Source of the DNA: Pseudomonas tensinigenes
GTDB lineage: Bacteria; Pseudomonadota; Gammaproteobacteria; Pseudomonadales; Pseudomonadaceae
Direction: 5' to 3'
Length of the DNA: 64,000 bases
Assembly (NCBI RefSeq): GCF_014268445.2
Contig: NZ_CP077089.1
Span: 6,083,001-6,147,000 of the forward strand
The notes under the pieces are model-generated. The model was not told the origin of the DNA and searched no databases. It saw only the letters and a program-made list of their open reading frames with translations. This document shows, piece after piece, positions 9,183 to 18,223 of the stretch. A program made the translations under genes and the position numbers. Position 1 is the stretch's first letter, and each line of letters begins with the position of its first letter.

Positions 9183-9920
9183 TCAGTTCGAGTTGAACGG
9201 ATACGGCTGCTGCCACTTCTCGAAGATTGGCTTCAACTCGCCGCTCTTCACCAGTTGCTCCATACGCTGGTCATACAGCGCCATCAGCGCTCGCGCCTGT
9301 GGCGTGTCGGCAAACCCGAGAAACAGCGGCAGCTCGGCCAAGTGTGAATAGCGATACAGCGCCGGATCTGCTGCGGTTTTGACCACCGCTTCAATCTCGG
9401 TCAGCGCATCGATGTAGTAATCCGCCCGCCCCTGCTTGAGCATCGACAAAATGCCGGTACGCCGTTGGATCTGATTGTAACGCTTGATATTCGGCAGGTA
9501 GTTTTCGTAGCGATAACCGCGCACCCAAGCCAACCGATACTTGCCCAGCGTCGCCTCGGTGGGCGATGGATTGCTCGCCAGCCCCAATGCATAGATGTGG
9601 TCGGAATCGAAGTTCCAGTGCGGATACAGCACCTGCTCGGCCTCGTCGCGGTAGGAGCCAACCAGCGCGTCGACTTCCTTTAACTGCACCAGCCCGACCG
9701 AACGGGTGTAAGGCACGCTGCGGATATCCAGCTTGACCCCGGCCGGTTCGAACACCTTGCGCAACACGTCCCAACCGAGGCCATGGCCATCGGCGGCGGT
9801 GTAGTCTTCCCAGTCTTCGCTGGCCAGATGGATGACCGTCGGCGTCGGCGCAGCTTCCTGCGCACCGGCCACGGTACTCAGCAAAGCCAAAACCATTAAC
9901 GCCAACCAGCGTCGAGCCAT
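9183..9920 (-). CDS. Periplasmic solute-binding protein, family 3-like
   Basis: 245 residues with a signal peptide at 1-20 (cut near VAGAQ). The mature part follows the amino-acid-type (SBP family 3) fold: GLGWDVLRKVFEPAGVKLD, VPYTRSVGLVQLKEVDALVG, a central GYRYENYLP, and a final lobe ending in KSGELKPIFEKWQ. No ABC permease or ATPase is adjacent, so it may be an orphan binding protein or a periplasmic sensor component. It is read toward ribA across a 148-nt gap. The ligand cannot be told from the sequence. Confidence 0.8.
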   Translation of the reverse strand: MARRWLALMVLALLSTVAGAQEAAPTPTVIHLASEDWEDYTAADGHGLGWDVLRKVFEPAGVKLDIRSVPYTRSVGLVQLKEVDALVGSYRDEAEQVLYPHWNFDSDHIYALGLASNPSPTEATLGKYRLAWVRGYRYENYLPNIKRYNQIQRRTGILSMLKQGRADYYIDALTEIEAVVKTAADPALYRYSHLAELPLFLGFADTPQARALMALYDQRMEQLVKSGELKPIFEKWQQPYPFNSN

Positions 9921-9956
9921 CCCTAGTCCCTCACTTGACTCTGATATCCCTTGGAA

Positions 9957-10460
9957 TCAGGCGAAAACCCACACCAGACCCTGCATCGCCAGCCAGGCGA
10001 ACACACCGGCCAGTACGTCGTCGAGCATGATGCCGACGCCGCCATGCACATGTCGGTCGATCCAGCGAATCGGCCACGGCTTGAGAATGTCGAAGAAACG
10101 GAATACGAGGAAACCCGCGAGCAACCAGTACCAGCCTTCCGGCACCAGCCACAGGGTGATCCACATCCCGACCATTTCGTCCCAGACGATGCCTTCGTGG
10201 TCGTGTACCCGCAGATCGTCGGCGACTTTGCCGCACAGCCAGAAGCCGAACAGCATGGTGATCCCGAGCATCAGCCAGTAACCCCAGTCGGGCAACATCT
10301 GCCACAACGGGATAAAAGGTAGTGCAACTAACGAACCCCACGTGCCCGGGGCTTTCGGCAGGGTGCCGGAGCCAAAGCCGAACGCGAGGAAATGCCAAGG
10401 ATTGCGCCAGACCGACGGCGGAACGAATTCGGCCGGAACCTGTTTCGGGTGATCTGTCAC
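9957..10460 (-). CDS. pgpA: Phosphatidylglycerophosphatase A
   Basis: 167 residues, four predicted membrane helices. Removes the terminal phosphate of phosphatidylglycerophosphate at the inner membrane to give phosphatidylglycerol. Signatures: FGSGTLPKAPGTWGSLVALP near residue 30, and HDHEGIVWDEMVGMWITL around 88-105, matching the PgpA active region, plus a C-terminal GVGIMLDDVLAGV. Overlaps thiL by 4 nt (10457-10460), the standard thiL-pgpA pairing of gammaproteobacteria. Confidence 0.95.
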   Translation of the reverse strand: MTDHPKQVPAEFVPPSVWRNPWHFLAFGFGSGTLPKAPGTWGSLVALPFIPLWQMLPDWGYWLMLGITMLFGFWLCGKVADDLRVHDHEGIVWDEMVGMWITLWLVPEGWYWLLAGFLVFRFFDILKPWPIRWIDRHVHGGVGIMLDDVLAGVFAWLAMQGLVWVFA

Positions 10461-11422
10461 GGTGTCTCCTGAAAATGTTGATAGCCCCGGATTTGCGGGG
10501 TGATGTCGTGCCCTTCGCGATCCAGCAGAATCACGCCCTGACCTTCCGCCACACGACCGATCACATGGATCGGCCAGCCATTGGCCAGCAGCGGCGGCAG
10601 CTCAACGGACGGCAGGGTGAACGCCAGCACATAATCATCGCCACCGCTCAGCGCTGCACGCTCGGCGCCGCGCTGACCGAGAAACGCCACTAATGCATCC
10701 GACAGCGGTACGCGCTCGCGTTCAATCTCAAGCTGCACCTTCGATGCCAGTGCGATGTGGCCACAGTCGGCGAGCAGGCCATCGGAGATATCCAGCGCCG
10801 ACGTGGCTTTGCCACGCAGGGCCTGGCCGAGGGCAAGTTGCGGTTGTGGCGACCAGTAATGATCGAGCAGCGGTTGGGCGACCTCTGGCTCGGCGTCACG
10901 TTGCCCCAGCACCAGCGGCAAGGCACCGGCAGCATTGCCCAGTTCACCACCGACACAGAGCAAGTCGCCCGGTTGCGCGCCACTGCGAGTCAATGCCTGA
11001 CCCGTAGGCACGCGACCAAACACAGTCACCGTCAGACTCAACGGCCCACGCGTGGTATCGCCGCCGACCAGCGCAACGCCGCAGCTCTGCGCCATGCGGT
11101 TCAAACCGTGGGCATAGGCTTGCAGCCAATCGGCGGTCACCGTCGGTACAGTCAGGGCAAGGGTAAAGGCAACGGGCGTGGCGCCCATGGCGGCCAGATC
11201 GCTGACCGCGACGGCCAGCGAGCGCTGACCGAGCAGAAACGGATCGCAGGGGTCGGCGAAATGCACACCGGCCACCAGCGTATCGGTGGAGATCGCCAAC
11301 TGTTCCCCGGAAGGAACAGCGAGCAAGGCGCAGTCGTCGCCGATCCCCAGAGCAACGCCTTCGCCGCCCTGCGCACAGGGCGCGGCGGCGAAGAAATTGC
11401 GGATCAGCTCAAACTCGCCCAT
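10457..11422 (-). CDS. thiL: Thiamine-monophosphate kinase
   Basis: 321 residues. Phosphorylates thiamine monophosphate to thiamine diphosphate with ATP. The PurM-like fold is clear: GIGDDCALL at about residue 26 (metal and nucleotide binding), the ISTDTLVAGVHF segment, VSDLAAMGA near 75, and LVGGDTTRGPLSLTVTVFG around 117-135, with ALDISDGLLADCGH in the second domain. Starts with ATG at 11422, 18 nt after the nusB stop, and overlaps pgpA. Normal length and no lost residues. Confidence 0.96.
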   Translation of the reverse strand: MGEFELIRNFFAAAPCAQGGEGVALGIGDDCALLAVPSGEQLAISTDTLVAGVHFADPCDPFLLGQRSLAVAVSDLAAMGATPVAFTLALTVPTVTADWLQAYAHGLNRMAQSCGVALVGGDTTRGPLSLTVTVFGRVPTGQALTRSGAQPGDLLCVGGELGNAAGALPLVLGQRDAEPEVAQPLLDHYWSPQPQLALGQALRGKATSALDISDGLLADCGHIALASKVQLEIERERVPLSDALVAFLGQRGAERAALSGGDDYVLAFTLPSVELPPLLANGWPIHVIGRVAEGQGVILLDREGHDITPQIRGYQHFQETP

Positions 11423-11440
11423 TGAAGTATCAAGCGCGTT

Positions 11441-11941
11441 TCAGCGCTTGAACGCCTTCACTTCAGCTTCACGCAGGCGCGGGGCCAGCTTGTCGAGCAC
11501 ACCGTTGACGAACTTGTGGCCGTCGGTCGAACCGAAGACTTTCGCCAGCTCGATACCTTCGTTGATCACCACGCGGTACGGCACGTCGACGCGCTTGAGC
11601 AGTTCCCAGGTCGACAGGCGCAGAACGGCCAGTTCAACCGGGTCCAGCTCTTCGATCGCCAGATCCAGGCAAGGCGTCAGGGCGGTGTCGATTTCGGTCT
11701 TGAACTGCGGAACCCCGTGGAGGATTTCGCGGAAGTATGCACCGTCGACATCGGTGAAATCGTTATCAACGCGAAACTGCGCTTCGATCTCGTTCAGCGA
11801 TTGCTTGGCCATGTGCCACTGGTACAGCGCTTGAGTCGCGAGCTGACGTGCTTCGCGACGCTTGACGCTTTTCGAGGGCTTGCCGGCATCCGCAGGTTTT
11901 GGATCGCGCGGGTTGAAACGATCGCTTTCGTCGCTAATCAC
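11441..11941 (-). CDS. nusB: Transcription antitermination factor NusB
   Basis: 166 residues, slightly long because of a polar N-terminal extension (about 30 residues, rich in D, K, R). With NusE (ribosomal protein S10) it binds boxA RNA and helps RNA polymerase read through rRNA operons. The all-helical core is recognisable: [21 protein letters not shown] start (here [18 protein letters not shown]), [19 protein letters not shown] and [11 protein letters not shown] at the end. Overlaps the ribH stop by 4 nt (11938-11941), the usual ribH-nusB coupling. Confidence 0.96.
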   Translation of the reverse strand: MISDESDRFNPRDPKPADAGKPSKSVKRREARQLATQALYQWHMAKQSLNEIEAQFRVDNDFTDVDGAYFREILHGVPQFKTEIDTALTPCLDLAIEELDPVELAVLRLSTWELLKRVDVPYRVVINEGIELAKVFGSTDGHKFVNGVLDKLAPRLREAEVKAFKR

Positions 11942-12414
11942 TTGGCCTCCAACTGTGCCAGCAGGCTGACCATTTCCAGAGCGGACAGGGCAGCTTCGGC
12001 ACCTTTGTTACCGGCCTTGGTGCCGGAACGTTCGATGGCTTGCTCGATGGAATCAACGGTCAGGACGCCGAAAGCAACCGGAACGCCGAACTCCATGGAG
12101 ACCTGGGCCAGACCCTTGGTGCACTCGCCTGCCACATATTCGAAGTGCGGAGTACCGCCACGAATGACCGCGCCGAGGGCGATGATGGCTGCGAATTCAC
12201 CTTTCTGGGCGACTTTCTGCGCTACCAGCGGGATTTCGAAGGCGCCAGGTGCGCGGATGATGGTGATGTCGCTTTCGCTCACGCCGTGGCGAACCAGGGC
12301 ATCAACTGCACCGCTGACCAGGCTTTCAACCACGAAGCTGTTGAAACGGCCCACTACCAAAGCGTAGCGGCCTTTAGGGGCGATGAAGGTACCTTCGATG
12401 GTCTTCAGGGTCAT
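11938..12414 (-). CDS. ribH: 6,7-dimethyl-8-ribityllumazine synthase
   Basis: 158 residues, typical. Condenses the ribitylamino-uracil with dihydroxybutanone phosphate, the penultimate riboflavin step, as a large symmetric shell. Signatures: [16 protein letters not shown] near residue 21, the substrate loop [16 protein letters not shown] at about 54-69, and [19 protein letters not shown] at about 80-98 with the catalytic histidine in TPHFEYV. Read between ribBA and nusB in a long minus-strand operon. Confidence 0.96.
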   Translation of the reverse strand: MTLKTIEGTFIAPKGRYALVVGRFNSFVVESLVSGAVDALVRHGVSESDITIIRAPGAFEIPLVAQKVAQKGEFAAIIALGAVIRGGTPHFEYVAGECTKGLAQVSMEFGVPVAFGVLTVDSIEQAIERSGTKAGNKGAEAALSALEMVSLLAQLEAK

Positions 12415-12436
12415 TCGTCAGTTCTCTTAAAGAGCC

Positions 12437-12459
12437 GGGACGCGTCTGCTACGCGTCCC
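12437..12459 (-). promoter_or_regulatory. Intercistronic hairpin between ribBA and ribH
   Basis: In the 91-nt gap between ribBA and ribH, GGGACGCG (12437-12444) and CGCGTCCC (12452-12459) are exact complements around a 7-nt loop. A second small dyad (CTCTT A AAGAG, 12424-12434) follows on the transcript just before the ribH start region. No T-tract, so not an ordinary terminator; an RNA-processing or translation-tuning stem is possible. Confidence 0.4.
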
Positions 12460-12505
12460 TCAGTGATTTATTTGCCGCGAATTGGCGTCCGGAAACAACC
12501 GGTCA

Positions 12506-13597
12506 TTATTCGGAGGGCACGTATTCTACAACTTCCAGATCGAAACCGGATATCGCATTAAATTTCATTGGCGCAGACATCAGGCGCATTTTGCGCACAC
12601 CAAGGTCACGCAGGATCTGCGAACCGGCACCGACGATGCTGTAGGTGGTCGGTTTTTTCGGCGCGGCCTGATCAGCGGTTTCGCGGATGTGCGCCAGCAG
12701 CACGTCGCCGTCAAGCGGGTGACCGAGCAACAGCACCACACCGCTGCCCGCCTCGGCAACCGCAGCCATGGCGGCGCGCAGGCTCCAGCGGCCCGGTTGC
12801 TTGACCATCAACAGGTCGCGCAGCGGATCCATGTTGTGTACGCGAACCAGGGTTGGTTCTTCGGCGCAAACAGTGCCCAACGTGAGGGCCATGTGCACGT
12901 CGCCTTCCACCGAATCACGATAGGTCACCAGGTTGAATTGGCCCAGTTCGCTGTCCAGTGGCTGCTCGGCAATCCGCTGAACGGTACGTTCGTGGATCAT
13001 CCGGTAGTGAATCAGGTCGGCGATGGTGCCGATCTTGATGTTGTGCTCGGCAGCAAAAGCTTCCAGCTCAGCACGACGGGACATGGTGCCGTCGTCGTTC
13101 ATCACTTCGCAGATCACGCCACTTGGCTCGAAACCGGCCATGCGCGCGAGGTCGCAAGCGGCTTCGGTGTGGCCAGCACGAGCGAGGGTGCCGCCGGCCT
13201 GCGCCATCAGCGGGAAGATGTGGCCCGGGCTGACGATGTCTTCAGCCTTGGCGTCCTTGGCGGCCGCCGCTTGCACGGTGCGCGCACGGTCAGCGGCAGA
13301 GATGCCGGTGGTCACGCCTTCGGCGGCTTCGATCGAGACGGTGAACTTGGTGCCGAAACCGGACCCGTTGCGCGGTGCCATCAGTGGCAGCTTCAACAGT
13401 TCGCAGCGCTCGCGGCTCATCGGCATGCAGATCAGGCCACGGGCGTGTTTGGCCATGAAGTTGATGTGTTCGGCCTGGCAGCATTCGGCGGCCATGATCA
13501 GGTCGCCTTCGTTCTCGCGGTCTTCGTCATCCATGAGGATGACCATCTTGCCTTGGCGGATGTCTTCAACCAGTTCTTCGATGCTATTGAGCGCCAC
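12506..13597 (-). CDS. ribBA: 3,4-dihydroxy-2-butanone-4-phosphate synthase with degenerate GTP cyclohydrolase II-like domain
   Basis: 363 residues. The N-terminal domain (about 1-200) is a complete RibB: DDEDRENEGDLIMAAE near 22-37, the catalytic loop around LICMPMSRERCELL, and GHTEAACDLARMAGF. It makes dihydroxybutanone phosphate from ribulose 5-phosphate. The C-terminal part (about 205-363) follows the RibA fold (FNLVTYRDSVEGDVHMAL), but where RibA has its C-x10-C-x-C zinc site this protein reads VRVHNMDPLRDLLM, without cysteines. I infer that only the RibB activity is retained. Lies 16 nt after ribE. Confidence 0.93.
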   Translation of the reverse strand: MALNSIEELVEDIRQGKMVILMDDEDRENEGDLIMAAECCQAEHINFMAKHARGLICMPMSRERCELLKLPLMAPRNGSGFGTKFTVSIEAAEGVTTGISAADRARTVQAAAAKDAKAEDIVSPGHIFPLMAQAGGTLARAGHTEAACDLARMAGFEPSGVICEVMNDDGTMSRRAELEAFAAEHNIKIGTIADLIHYRMIHERTVQRIAEQPLDSELGQFNLVTYRDSVEGDVHMALTLGTVCAEEPTLVRVHNMDPLRDLLMVKQPGRWSLRAAMAAVAEAGSGVVLLLGHPLDGDVLLAHIRETADQAAPKKPTTYSIVGAGSQILRDLGVRKMRLMSAPMKFNAISGFDLEVVEYVPSE

Positions 13598-13613
13598 AAG
13601 GCACCCCCTTCAG

Positions 13614-14276
13614 TCAGGATTTGAGGTAGCCATTGGCGGCCAGAAAGCTTTCAGTAATGCCGCCAGCGCTCGGCTCTGCAGCCTTGTCGCCGAGCAGCAG
13701 ACGCTCCAGATAACGCGCCAGCAAGTCGACCTCCAGATTCACCCGGCGACCTGGCTTGTAGGACGCCATGATGGTTTCGCTCAGGGTGTGCGGAATGATC
13801 GTCAGCATGAATTCGGCGCCATCGACTTCGTTCACGGTCAGACTGGTGCCGTCGACAGTGATCGAGCCTTTGTGGGCGATGTACTTGGCCAGTTCTTTCG
13901 GCGCGCGAATGCGAAATTCGACAGCACGAGCATTGTCGCTGCGCGAGACGATTTCGCCGACACCGTCGACATGACCGCTGACCAGGTGCCCGCCGAGACG
14001 GGTGGTCGGGGTCAGGGCCTTTTCCAGATTGACCGGACTGCCGCTTTTCAGGTCATTCATAGCGGTGCAGTCGAGGGTTTCGCGGCTGACGTCGGCGGCA
14101 AAGCCGTCGCCCGGCAGCTCAACGGCGGTCAGGCAAACGCCGTTGACCGCGATGCTGTCGCCGAGTTTGACGTCGCTCAGGTCGAGCTTGCCGGTGGCGA
14201 CATGGACCCGCACATCTCCACCCTTTGGGGTCAGTGCGCGGATACTGCCGATGGATTCGATGATGCCGGTAAACAT
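13614..14276 (-). CDS. ribE: Riboflavin synthase, alpha subunit
   Basis: 220 residues. Dismutates two lumazine molecules into riboflavin and the ribitylamino-uracil. The protein begins MFTGIIESIGSI, the classical start, and consists of two similar beta-barrel halves: NGVCLTAVEL in the first and VDGTSLTVNEV in the second, with GGHLVSGHVDGVGEI at the domain junction. Length and repeats are normal. Sits between ribD (47-nt gap) and ribBA (16 nt) in the rib operon. Confidence 0.96.
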   Translation of the reverse strand: MFTGIIESIGSIRALTPKGGDVRVHVATGKLDLSDVKLGDSIAVNGVCLTAVELPGDGFAADVSRETLDCTAMNDLKSGSPVNLEKALTPTTRLGGHLVSGHVDGVGEIVSRSDNARAVEFRIRAPKELAKYIAHKGSITVDGTSLTVNEVDGAEFMLTIIPHTLSETIMASYKPGRRVNLEVDLLARYLERLLLGDKAAEPSAGGITESFLAANGYLKS

Positions 14277-14323
14277 GGGGTTCTCCTTGAGAACTGAGCC
14301 AGCGCTAACGCGATGGCCGGGAA

Positions 14324-15457
14324 TTATACGCTCGCCGCTTGAGCAGGGATGGCAGTGACTCGCCAGTCATCGCCCACCGCGCGAATTTCGATGATTTTCA
14401 GCTCTGGCGCATCTTTCATATAGGCCAGCGGCCAGTCCAGCAACGGACGCGCCGAAGAACCGAGGAACCTGCCGGCGATGAAGATCACGAACTCGTCGAC
14501 CAGACCAAGCTGAGCAAAAGCGCCGGCCAGACGCGGACCGGCCTCGACCAGCACCTCGTTGACGCCACGGTTGGCCAGTTCGATCAGCAATTGATGCAGA
14601 TCGACCTGACCGTCATCACCCGGCACGATCAGGCACTCGGGGCCGTGAGCGTATTGCTCTTCGATCGCGACACAGGTGGCGACCAACGCCGGGCCGGCCT
14701 TGAAGAACGGCGCATCCAGCGGCACCCGCAGGCGTCCGTCAATCAACACGCGCAGCGGCGGGCGACTCATGGCCAGCGCTGTTTGCTCACTGTCCAGACC
14801 GAGCTCGTCAGCGCGAACAGTCAAGCGCGCCCCGTCGGCCAGAACGGTATCGGCACCGGTCAGCACCACGGAGGCCTGAGCGCGCAAACGCTGAACAGCC
14901 GAACGAGCAGCGGGACCGGTGATCCATTGACTCTCGCCGCTTTCCATCGCCGTGCGACCGTCGAGGCTCATGGCCAACTTGACCCGCACGAACGGCAAGC
15001 CGTGTTCCATGCGCTTCAGAAAACCTTGATTGAGCTGGCGCGCTTCGGCTTCGAGCACACCGCTTTCAGTGGCGATGCCGGCATCAGCCAGACGCTGCAA
15101 ACCACGTCCGGCAACTTGCGGATTCGGGTCACGCATCGCCGCAACCACCCGAACAACCCCGGCATTCACCAGCGCATCGGCACACGGCGGTGTGCGGCCA
15201 TGGTGGCTGCACGGTTCGAGAGTTACATAAGCAGTCGCGCCCCGGGCCAGCTCACCGGCGGCGCGCAGGGCATGGACTTCGGCGTGCGGTTCGCCGGCAC
15301 GTTCATGCCAGCCTTCGCCGACGATCTGGCCGTCACGCACCACCACGCAACCGACCCGAGGATTGGGGTGCGTGGTGTAGTGACCTTTGCGCGCCAGTTC
15401 CAGCGCGCGCGCCATGAAGTGGGCATCGAGGATGGCCTGCTCGGCGGCGGTGGTCAT
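14324..15457 (-). CDS. ribD: Bifunctional riboflavin deaminase-reductase RibD
   Basis: 377 residues. The N-terminal cytidine-deaminase-like domain (about 1-145) has the zinc and proton-transfer set: HAE at 58-60, and [11 protein letters not shown] with C83 and C92. The C-terminal domain (about 150-370) is the dihydrofolate-reductase-like pyrimidine reductase: [15 protein letters not shown] and [20 protein letters not shown]. Together they perform the second and third riboflavin steps after GTP opening. Overlaps nrdR by 4 nt (15454-15457), the usual nrdR-ribD coupling. Confidence 0.96.
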   Translation of the reverse strand: MTTAAEQAILDAHFMARALELARKGHYTTHPNPRVGCVVVRDGQIVGEGWHERAGEPHAEVHALRAAGELARGATAYVTLEPCSHHGRTPPCADALVNAGVVRVVAAMRDPNPQVAGRGLQRLADAGIATESGVLEAEARQLNQGFLKRMEHGLPFVRVKLAMSLDGRTAMESGESQWITGPAARSAVQRLRAQASVVLTGADTVLADGARLTVRADELGLDSEQTALAMSRPPLRVLIDGRLRVPLDAPFFKAGPALVATCVAIEEQYAHGPECLIVPGDDGQVDLHQLLIELANRGVNEVLVEAGPRLAGAFAQLGLVDEFVIFIAGRFLGSSARPLLDWPLAYMKDAPELKIIEIRAVGDDWRVTAIPAQAASV

Positions 15458-15918
15458 TCTTTCACCGGTTCGCGGGCGAGGCGGTCGATTTCTTCGCGGA
15501 ACTCGTTGAGGTCCTGGAAGCGCTTGTACACCGAAGCGAAACGGATGTAGGCGACTTCATCAAGCTTTTGCAGCTCGGCCATGACCAGTTCGCCGACCAC
15601 AAGGGATTTGACCTCGCGTTCGCCGGTGGCGCGCAGCTTGTGCTTGATGTGAACCAGAGAGGATTCGAGCCGCTCGACGCTCACCGGACGTTTCTCCAGC
15701 GCGCGTTGCATGCCGGCGCGGAGTTTTTCTTCGTCGAACGGTTGGCGGCTGCCGTCGGTTTTGATCAGGCGCGGCAACACCAGTTCGGCCGTCTCGAACG
15801 TCGTGAAACGTTCGCCGCAGGCCAGGCATTCACGCCGGCGGCGCACCTGTTCGCCCTCGGCGACCAGACGCGAGTCGATGACCTTGGTGTCGTTGGCACC
15901 GCAGAAGGGACAGTGCAT
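15454..15918 (-). CDS. nrdR: Transcriptional repressor NrdR
   Basis: 154 residues from the ATG at 15918; an in-frame longer reading exists but MHCPFCG is the family N-terminus. A zinc ribbon (C3, C6, C31, C34) followed by an ATP-cone domain (about 49-139: [21 protein letters not shown]). NrdR senses dATP/ATP and represses ribonucleotide reductase operons by binding NrdR boxes. It heads the ribD-ribE-ribBA-ribH-nusB-thiL-pgpA run, a common proteobacterial arrangement. Confidence 0.96.
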   Translation of the reverse strand: MHCPFCGANDTKVIDSRLVAEGEQVRRRRECLACGERFTTFETAELVLPRLIKTDGSRQPFDEEKLRAGMQRALEKRPVSVERLESSLVHIKHKLRATGEREVKSLVVGELVMAELQKLDEVAYIRFASVYKRFQDLNEFREEIDRLAREPVKE

Positions 15919-16046
15919 GGTGGCTGGCAACAAAAAAAGGGAGGGCCATGGTAGCGCATCCCGGTGGCAAGACAAGCCATAGGCTTTGCGGTATACAGAA
16001 CGGCATGATCGTTTGATCCATGGATTTCATTTTGCCGGAGCATCCA

Positions 16047-16511
16047 ATGCCGTTACGTCCGCTCGTTTTGCTCAGTCTTTTCAGCCTGCTGGTGGCCTGT
16101 GGCAGCGATGCACCCAAGCCCCAGCCGCCAACGCCAAGCCCGGCGCCGCAGCAAGCGCAGAAAAAAGCCAAAGAGGCCGCCGACCTTGGGCCGCTGCCGG
16201 CCTATCAACGGGAATTGAGCGGTACCCTGCAAGGCGTGCCGGCCGGTGCCGAAGTCGAACTGGCATTGCTGGTGATCGACGTGAAGGATCGCCCGCAACA
16301 ACTGCTCGCCAGTTCCAGCCTGATCGGCAACAACCAGATTCTGCCGTTCCGCCTGCGCTTCAACCCGGACGCCTTCCCGGCCGGTGCGCGGGTTGAGTTG
16401 CGTGGCCGCGCCAGTCAGTCCGGCCAGTTGATCCTGCATCTGCCGTCGCAAACCATCACCCAGCCGACCACCCAAGCGTTAGGCCAACTGCAATTTGTCA
16501 AAGCACCATGA
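16047..16511 (+). CDS. YbaY-family lipoprotein
   Basis: 154 residues from the ATG at 16047, chosen because MPLRPLVLLSLFSLLVAC is a clean lipoprotein signal with lipobox LVAC and lipid-bearing C18; an upstream in-frame start would add ten residues before it. A Pro/Ala/Gln-rich linker (about 23-50) leads into a beta-rich domain with SGTLQGVPAGAEVELALLVIDV, matching the YbaY family. Likely anchored in the outer membrane; function unknown. Overlaps the following methyltransferase gene by 4 nt. Divergent from nrdR. Confidence 0.82.
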   Translation: MPLRPLVLLSLFSLLVACGSDAPKPQPPTPSPAPQQAQKKAKEAADLGPLPAYQRELSGTLQGVPAGAEVELALLVIDVKDRPQQLLASSSLIGNNQILPFRLRFNPDAFPAGARVELRGRASQSGQLILHLPSQTITQPTTQALGQLQFVKAP

Positions 16512-17164
16512 ATGCACCGCTCGACCTGCAACAGGCGCTGGGTGAATTGCTCGGCGACGCCAGACTGAAAGCCTGTGCGTTACCGGACACCGATTTGCAG
16601 TTGTGGCTGATCGACGGCGACAACATGGCGCGCGAATTCAGTCAGGAAGAAACCCAGCGAATCCTGCATGAACCGCCGTACTGGAGTTTTTGCTGGGCCA
16701 GTGGCCTGGCGGTGGCGCGCTACCTGGCGGAGTTCCCGCAGTGGGTGCGCGGCAAGCGCGTGCTGGATTTCGGCGCCGGTTCCGGAATTGCCGGGATCGC
16801 GGCGGTCAAGGTCGGCGCGCTGGAAGTGGTGGCGTGCGATCTCGATCCGCTGGCGATCGCCGCGTGCCGGGCGAATGCCGAACTCAATAATGTGCAGATG
16901 AGTTATTCGACGGACTTCTTTGCCGAAGCCGATCGCTTTGATCTGATTCTGGTGGCGGACGTGTTGTACGACCGAGCGAATCTGCCGTTGCTCGATGCGT
17001 TTTTAAGTCGTGGCCGTGAAGCGCTGGTGGCGGACTCGCGGGTCAGGGATTTTCGGCATCCGCTGTATGAGCGCATTGAAATGCTCGAGGCGATGACCTT
17101 GCCGGATCTGGCGGAGCCGGAAGAATTTCGGCATGTCAGCCTGTACCACGCGCGGCGTGACTAA
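16508..17164 (+). CDS. Class I SAM-dependent methyltransferase (ETFB/nicotinamide methyltransferase-like)
   Basis: 218 residues. The Rossmann methyltransferase core is clear: motif I VLDFGAGSGIAGIAAVKVGA near residue 90 binds AdoMet, CDLDPLAIAACRANAELN is motif II, and LILVADVLYDRANLPLLDAF carries motif IV/post-motif. The N-terminal PPYWSFCWASGLAVARYL resembles the ETF-beta lysine methyltransferase / nicotinamide N-methyltransferase-like group. The acceptor is not known; protein lysine is a family-based guess. Coupled to the lipoprotein gene by a 4-nt overlap, without an obvious functional link. Confidence 0.83.
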   Translation: MNAPLDLQQALGELLGDARLKACALPDTDLQLWLIDGDNMAREFSQEETQRILHEPPYWSFCWASGLAVARYLAEFPQWVRGKRVLDFGAGSGIAGIAAVKVGALEVVACDLDPLAIAACRANAELNNVQMSYSTDFFAEADRFDLILVADVLYDRANLPLLDAFLSRGREALVADSRVRDFRHPLYERIEMLEAMTLPDLAEPEEFRHVSLYHARRD

Positions 17165-17187
17165 AAGCTTCGTCGGAACGCCGCCCG

Positions 17188-17246
17188 GAGCAGGCTCGCT
17201 CCCACAGGGGAATACATTCCAGGGTGGGAGCGAGCCTGCTCGCGAA
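17188..17246. repeat. REP doublet, left copy degenerate
   Basis: An inverted REP lacking its outer TTCGC part (17188-17206) is followed by a near-complete forward copy (17225-17246). The spacer is only 18 nt. Located between the methyltransferase gene and cnoX. Confidence 0.85.
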
Positions 17247-17346
17247 AGCGTCCTGTCAGGCAACACACCTCTCGAACCCGCCCCGCTTCCGGCCACACCC
17301 CACCAAGCCGTATAGTTGCCCCATCCACGCTTCTACGAGATCCCCC

Positions 17347-18219
17347 ATGAGTGAGCAAACGCCGTACATCTTCGACGCCACGACGGCCGATTTCGACCAG
17401 TCGGTGATCGAGGCTTCCTTCAACAAACCGGTGCTGGTGGATTTCTGGGCCGAATGGTGTGCGCCGTGCAAGGCGCTGATGCCAATGCTGCAAGGCATTG
17501 CCGAGAGCTATCAGGGCGAGTTGCTGCTGGCCAAGGTCAACTGCGACATCGAGCAGGACATCGTCGCCCGTTTCGGCATTCGCAGCCTGCCGACCGTGGT
17601 GCTGTTCAAGGACGGTCAACCGGTCGACGGCTTTGCCGGTGCACAACCGGAATCCGCCGTGCGCGCCCTGCTTGAGCCGCATGTACAGATGCCGCCACCG
17701 GCCGCCGCCGATCCGTTCGAACAGGCTCAGGCGTTGTTCGATGACGGCCGTTACGCCGACGCCGAAGCGGCGCTGGTGGTGATGCTCACCGAAGACAACA
17801 CTAACGCCAAGGCGCTGATCCTCTACGCGCGCTGCCTGACCGAACGCGGCGAGCTGGACGAAGCGCAAACCGTGCTGGATGCAGTCAAGAGCGACGAACA
17901 CAAAGCCGCGCTGGCCGGGGCCAAGGCGCAGATCAAGTTCCTCGGTCTGGCGCGTGACCTGCCAGATGCAGCTGACCTGAAAGCGCGTCTGGCGAAAGAT
18001 CCGCAGGACGATGAAGCGGTGTATCAACTGGCGATTCAGCAACTGGCGCGCCAGCAATACGAGGCGGCGCTGGAGGCGCTGCTCAAGCTGTTCATCCGCA
18101 ACCGCAGTTATGGCGAAGGTCTGCCGCACAAGACCTTGCTGCAGGTGTTCGAGCTGCTGGGCAACGATCATCCGCTGGTGACGGTGTACCGCCGCAAGAT
18201 GTTTGCTGCGCTTTATTAA
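17347..18219 (+). CDS. cnoX: Chaperedoxin CnoX / thioredoxin with TPR-like domain
   Basis: 290 residues from the ATG at 17347. An N-terminal thioredoxin fold (about 1-110) has the active motif WAEWCAPCKAL with C38 and C41, and the cis-proline segment RSLPTVVLF. The rest is helical with TPR-like repeats (QALFDDGRYADAEAALVVML, LLARCLTERGELDEAQ-type, AIQQLARQQYEAALEALLKL). This is the YbbN/CnoX family, which protects proteins from aggregation and over-oxidation and passes clients to GroEL. The intact CxxC differs from the E. coli protein as I recall it, which has lost the first cysteine, so this one may be redox-active. Confidence 0.9.
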   Translation: MSEQTPYIFDATTADFDQSVIEASFNKPVLVDFWAEWCAPCKALMPMLQGIAESYQGELLLAKVNCDIEQDIVARFGIRSLPTVVLFKDGQPVDGFAGAQPESAVRALLEPHVQMPPPAAADPFEQAQALFDDGRYADAEAALVVMLTEDNTNAKALILYARCLTERGELDEAQTVLDAVKSDEHKAALAGAKAQIKFLGLARDLPDAADLKARLAKDPQDDEAVYQLAIQQLARQQYEAALEALLKLFIRNRSYGEGLPHKTLLQVFELLGNDHPLVTVYRRKMFAALY

Positions 18220-18223
18220 GATC

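Noticed and set aside
15919-16046. FMN riboswitch leading the rib cluster
   Set aside because: The gap before nrdR is about 130 nt and shared with a divergent gene; no RFN-element pairing was recognised. The other rib gene gaps are too short.
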